The notes beneath the pieces were generated by a model that was not told the origin of the DNA, did not search any database, and saw only the letters and a list, made by a program, of their open reading frames with translations. Below are positions 60,601-64,000 of a DNA stretch of 64,000 nucleotides, piece after piece (position 1 is the stretch's first letter; the number at the start of each line of letters is the position of its first letter). Source of the DNA: Brugia malayi (lineage: Eukaryota; Nematoda; Chromadorea; Rhabditida; Onchocercidae); NCBI RefSeq assembly GCF_000002995.4, contig NW_025062478.1:3386001-3450000 (forward strand), in the 5' to 3' direction. The translations under genes were made by a program, and so were the position numbers.

Positions 60601-63544
60601 TTTCATTTCTAACATTTTTTTTTCTTTAAATTTAATCAATGCAATCAAATTTTAAGATCAAAATAAATTAATCAAATTTGAATTAATTTAAAAAGAGCAA
60701 CCAAATCAATAATTATGGATAAATGATGACAAAATATACAAATTATGCAAGTATGTCAAGTATAAATCATATCCAAATAATTTTTTTCAAATAGATTAGT
60801 TTGTTTTTCATTAAAAAAAATAAGAAAAAAAAATTAAAAAAAAAATAAACTAGAAAAAGAATGAGAAATAGATAGAGAAGAGAAAAAAAAAACAAAAAAA
60901 AAAAGTGGTTTTTCTGATAAAAATTTTTCTTCCATTTCATTGCTTATATATTTTCATTTTTCAATTTCACATTTTTTTTTTTTAAAAAATAAAAAGAATT
61001 AAAAATTTGCAACATTTCAAATTCGTTTTTTTTTTATTGTAAACATAATTAGGAAGGATAAATTATGATGGATAAAAATGGAAAAGATTGAAAAAAAAAA
61101 GAAGCTATAGATAAAAAAATCTGTAAATTTTAAATTTATTGAATTTTGTTGAGAAGTTATTGAAGCAATTCGTAATTTATTCTGAATTCATTAAGCAAAT
61201 TTTATGCTTCTTTTCTCTTATTTTTTCGTTTCCTGTCATACTTTTTTATTTTTAACGATTATTTTACTTTTCCCGTTAGCATTTTTTTATTTTTTACATT
61301 TCGTCTAACATTTTAAATATATTTTAAAAGTGTAAAATTATCGAAAAATTTTATTTTAATTTAAAATATACGAAGTTAATTACTTAGCTACGACATTGTG
61401 TTACAATTTTAGATTGTCAAATTAAGTGCGTCATTTTTCTTTTATTCGAAATTTCAACCTTAAAAATGACAAATTAGAAAATTTCAACCTTAAAAGTGAC
61501 AAACTCAGTATGAAAATGATTTCTTCAGTTTAAATCACATTTATAAATAGAAAATAAAGTTTATAATTTAAATTACTTCATTCCATCTTTCACATGCACT
61601 CTTCTTTTGCAACAAACAAGTAAAGTTGAAATTTCAAATAGCTTAGTGACAAATTTTAATTGCTTCCTTCTTGTTCTCTCATAATTTTTACTTTTTATAA
61701 TTTGTTTTTTTTTTTTTTTACTTTTTTTCTCTCCATATCTTTGTGTTTGTTTTTTATCAAGGCTGAAATTATTTCCAAAAAGTTTTATTTTAATACTTCA
61801 TACAAATTCGTTTTTCAATCCATGAGTTAAGGTTATGAATTTATTATTTTTGAAATGATTTAAGCATTTTTATTCTCCCTTTTTTTTGGAAATATGAAAA
61901 GAAAGTATTGAAGTTTTTCATTTCCAAAATTTTGATGATATTTGTTTTAATTAAATTTTTAATTTGATAATTAAGATTGCTTACTTTTTTCCTCTTCTTT
62001 TTACCTATTTAGTCCTAGGTAAAGAAACATTACTTAACCATAGTAAAATGGTATGTTCAATATTTAATTTTTAACTTAATATTTCAATTATTTTCGTTGC
62101 TTGGGAAAAATTCTAAAGCTTACACATGTCTTGTTAGGTAAAATTTTTTACCTCATGCTTGTGGGATTTTTCGAGACTGCTAATGAATAAAATAATTACA
62201 TTAAAATTAAATAAAAGGCATTTCTCAGTTATCAAATATTGAATCGAAATTCATTTTTGTTTTTGTTAGTTTTTCTTCCATCTATTATTGATTTATATTC
62301 TACATTTTTCTTTAAACTTTCTTACATTTTTAATTTTCTTTCATTTAGTTTTTTTTTTTTTTTTCCTTCTTTCTTTGTTATAAAATTTGATTGTAAAAGG
62401 AAAAAAAAAAAGGTACTGCAAACGAAAAAGGGAAAAGAGCACATCAAAAAGCACAATTTGCATATTTTTAATTAAAAATTTATTACTTTTAGTAATGTTA
62501 AAAAGTTATGAAAATTTCCTTCCTCATTGACATCGTAAATATGTAATAAATTGACATAAATGAAAATTAAGTTGAGAAATTGCAGAAAATTAAATTAGAT
62601 GGGAATGATGTAAACTAAATTAGAAATGAAAAAAGGTGAAACAAAATATGTCCTATAATAGCAATATAAAAAAATTTAAATAATTAAATAAAGTTAAATA
62701 TAGTAGTTTTAAATTAATTTTTTCCAAAGAAAATGAAGTAAAATTTATATTTAGTGCTAATGTAAGGAAATGAAAAATAAATAAAATTTGAATTGAATTT
62801 TAAATTCCATGATATGAATAAAACTAATGGAAAAAAAAAAACGATATTCTGGCGTTACAAGTCATCATTTTCGCAAAAATTTTTTGAACTAAATTCGAAT
62901 TTCATTTATATTATTATGCTTTTTTCAGATATTAGTTATAAAAATAAAATTAATTACTGTACAAACTTTTTTTTTTTTTTTTTTTTGATAAAATCATGAA
63001 ACTTTCGCATAAAATAATTTGAAAAATAAATGACAGATTGTTCTTTGCTAAGTTTTCTTTGGTCAATTTATTGAAATTAAAACAGGAAAACTTAGGAAAT
63101 GAATTTTTTTGTTTGAAAAAAATGATATTTCAAAAAGTTGATATCGTGAGAAAAGTTTTTAGTGCTATCATTCTTCTCTTATCAATTTCAATAAATTTTA
63201 TCACAATATCTTTCCTTTGTTTGACATTCTCACTCAATTCGAATATATGAACATAAGTTATTATTCATGAACTAATAAACATTTCAACATTCTAACTTAC
63301 TTTTTGAAAGAACATTCTCAAACTTACTTTAAGAAAAATTAATAATTATGATTATTTCATAGTACTTTATATCATCTCGTTTCTGTCTTCGTTCCTTACA
63401 TAATTATTTATTACATACCTGTCGTATAATTATTGTTTTGCTATAATAATTTAATAAAACTGACACAGTGAGTAATGACATTCTCATACCATAGTCGTCT
63501 CGATCAATATTAAAATTCTATTGGGTTCTGATCAAATGTCATAT

Positions 63545-63775
63545 TGCATACTGTACATACCGTATGTGCAAGAAGTGTTCATGTATACATGTGTCTTCTT
63601 ACCGTATCAACAAAAGTAAAATGTGGTTTTTACAATTCAAATAAGTTCATATAAAGAGTGGTTAATGTTTTAAAGTTACCACGATTAAGCTAAATCTTTC
63701 CTCTAGCATACGGTAGCATTCAAATGTTACTACGGTAGAGTTGATACAGTATACTGTATTAAATAATGCACAAAT
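63545..63775. repeat. Palindrome-rich patch, possible small MITE
   Basis: TACCGTATCAAC near 63600 is inversely repeated as GTTGATACAGTA near 63740 (11 of 12). Next to the right copy is the 16-base palindrome ATACAGTATACTGTAT. GCATACTGTACATACCGTAT near the left end carries related motifs. The vocabulary matches the patch at 57.57 kb. Confidence 0.55.
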
Positions 63776-64000
63776 ATCTGTATGCATGTGTACTTGTAAA
63801 GTTTAAAAAAGTATTATAGTGAAACGTTTCAAAATTAATTCTAATATTCTCTCAAAATATTTACTATTTTGAAATATTCAAACTGAACAAGGATTCATTT
63901 TAGGTTTCATCAAAATTATCTTCTCATCGATTTTAAAATGATTGGAATGATCAGAAAGATAATGATGAAGTGATAATATGATACGCAAATGTTTACTATA

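Larger units (their letters stand above)
54214..64000. other. AT-rich gene desert, no gene recognised
   Basis: The first 600 bases keep moderate composition and probably include the RPL10A 3' UTR; the minus ORF at 54530-54748 lies there and has no splice or start support. The rest is AT-rich with A/T homopolymers (for example about 59889-59913), a CT tract at 60116-60150, and two palindrome-rich patches described separately. ORFs at 56802, 57595, 60429, 62239, 62793 and 63038 are dominated by Lys, Phe or Ile runs. No exon-like block with matching splice sites was found. Confidence 0.55.

Noticed and set aside
1..64000. CRISPR array, bacterial operons or prophage
   Set aside because: Spliced genes, eukaryotic proteins and AT-rich intergenic deserts exclude a prokaryotic setting; the tandem arrays lack unique spacers of fixed length.

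Overview
The window is nuclear DNA of a eukaryote, very AT-rich by eye, with long A and T homopolymers, microsatellites and minisatellites. Genes are split into short exons with GT..AG introns whose acceptors mostly read TTTCAG or TTTTCAG. Several start codons sit a few bases after such an acceptor, which suggests 5' trans-splicing as in nematodes. Together with the recognisable proteins this points to a nematode, perhaps an AT-rich parasitic lineage; the species cannot be fixed from the sequence. Most tracked ORFs are low-complexity noise, and the real genes had to be assembled exon by exon.

Layout. Left arm, minus strand: the first two coding exons of ataxin-3 (175-614, running off the left edge), a complete LAMTOR1/p18 Ragulator gene (2813-5198), and a divergent neuronal-calcium-sensor-like EF-hand gene (13699-16197). 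Between the last two, a small plus-strand gene encodes a signal-peptide and single-span membrane protein (11013-11703). From about 16.2 to 29.4 kb is an AT-rich desert with one orphan exon and a trinucleotide-derived minisatellite (23.58-24.0 kb). Middle, minus strand: an unrecognised single-span membrane protein (29487-30845) and an ORF carrying a perfect 18-bp inverted repeat (31274-31546). These are followed by a plus-strand InaF-motif gene (32937-34209) with a tRNA-like fragment in intron 1.

From 34.2 to 40.7 kb are tentative exons of a minus-strand gene and about 2 kb of degenerate GCATGC-bearing tandem repeats. At 41821-43327 a six-exon minus-strand gene of much higher GC than its surroundings encodes an acidic zinc-finger protein followed by an A-rich tract. 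Right of it, on the plus strand, are a partial two-exon gene (44063-45304), a CA/GT-rich minisatellite (45.9-46.3 kb), a ten-exon gene for an unrecognised 370-residue protein of alternating repeated modules (46600-50751), and a complete ribosomal protein L10a/uL1 gene (52546-54213). From 54.2 kb to the end I see no gene, only AT-rich sequence with hairpins and simple repeats.

The recognised genes are unrelated housekeeping or signalling genes (deubiquitination, lysosomal mTORC1 signalling, calcium sensing, membrane-protein support, translation) and do not form a pathway. The most original material is the modular 370-residue protein and the GC-rich zinc-finger gene; neither could be matched to a known family by reading alone.
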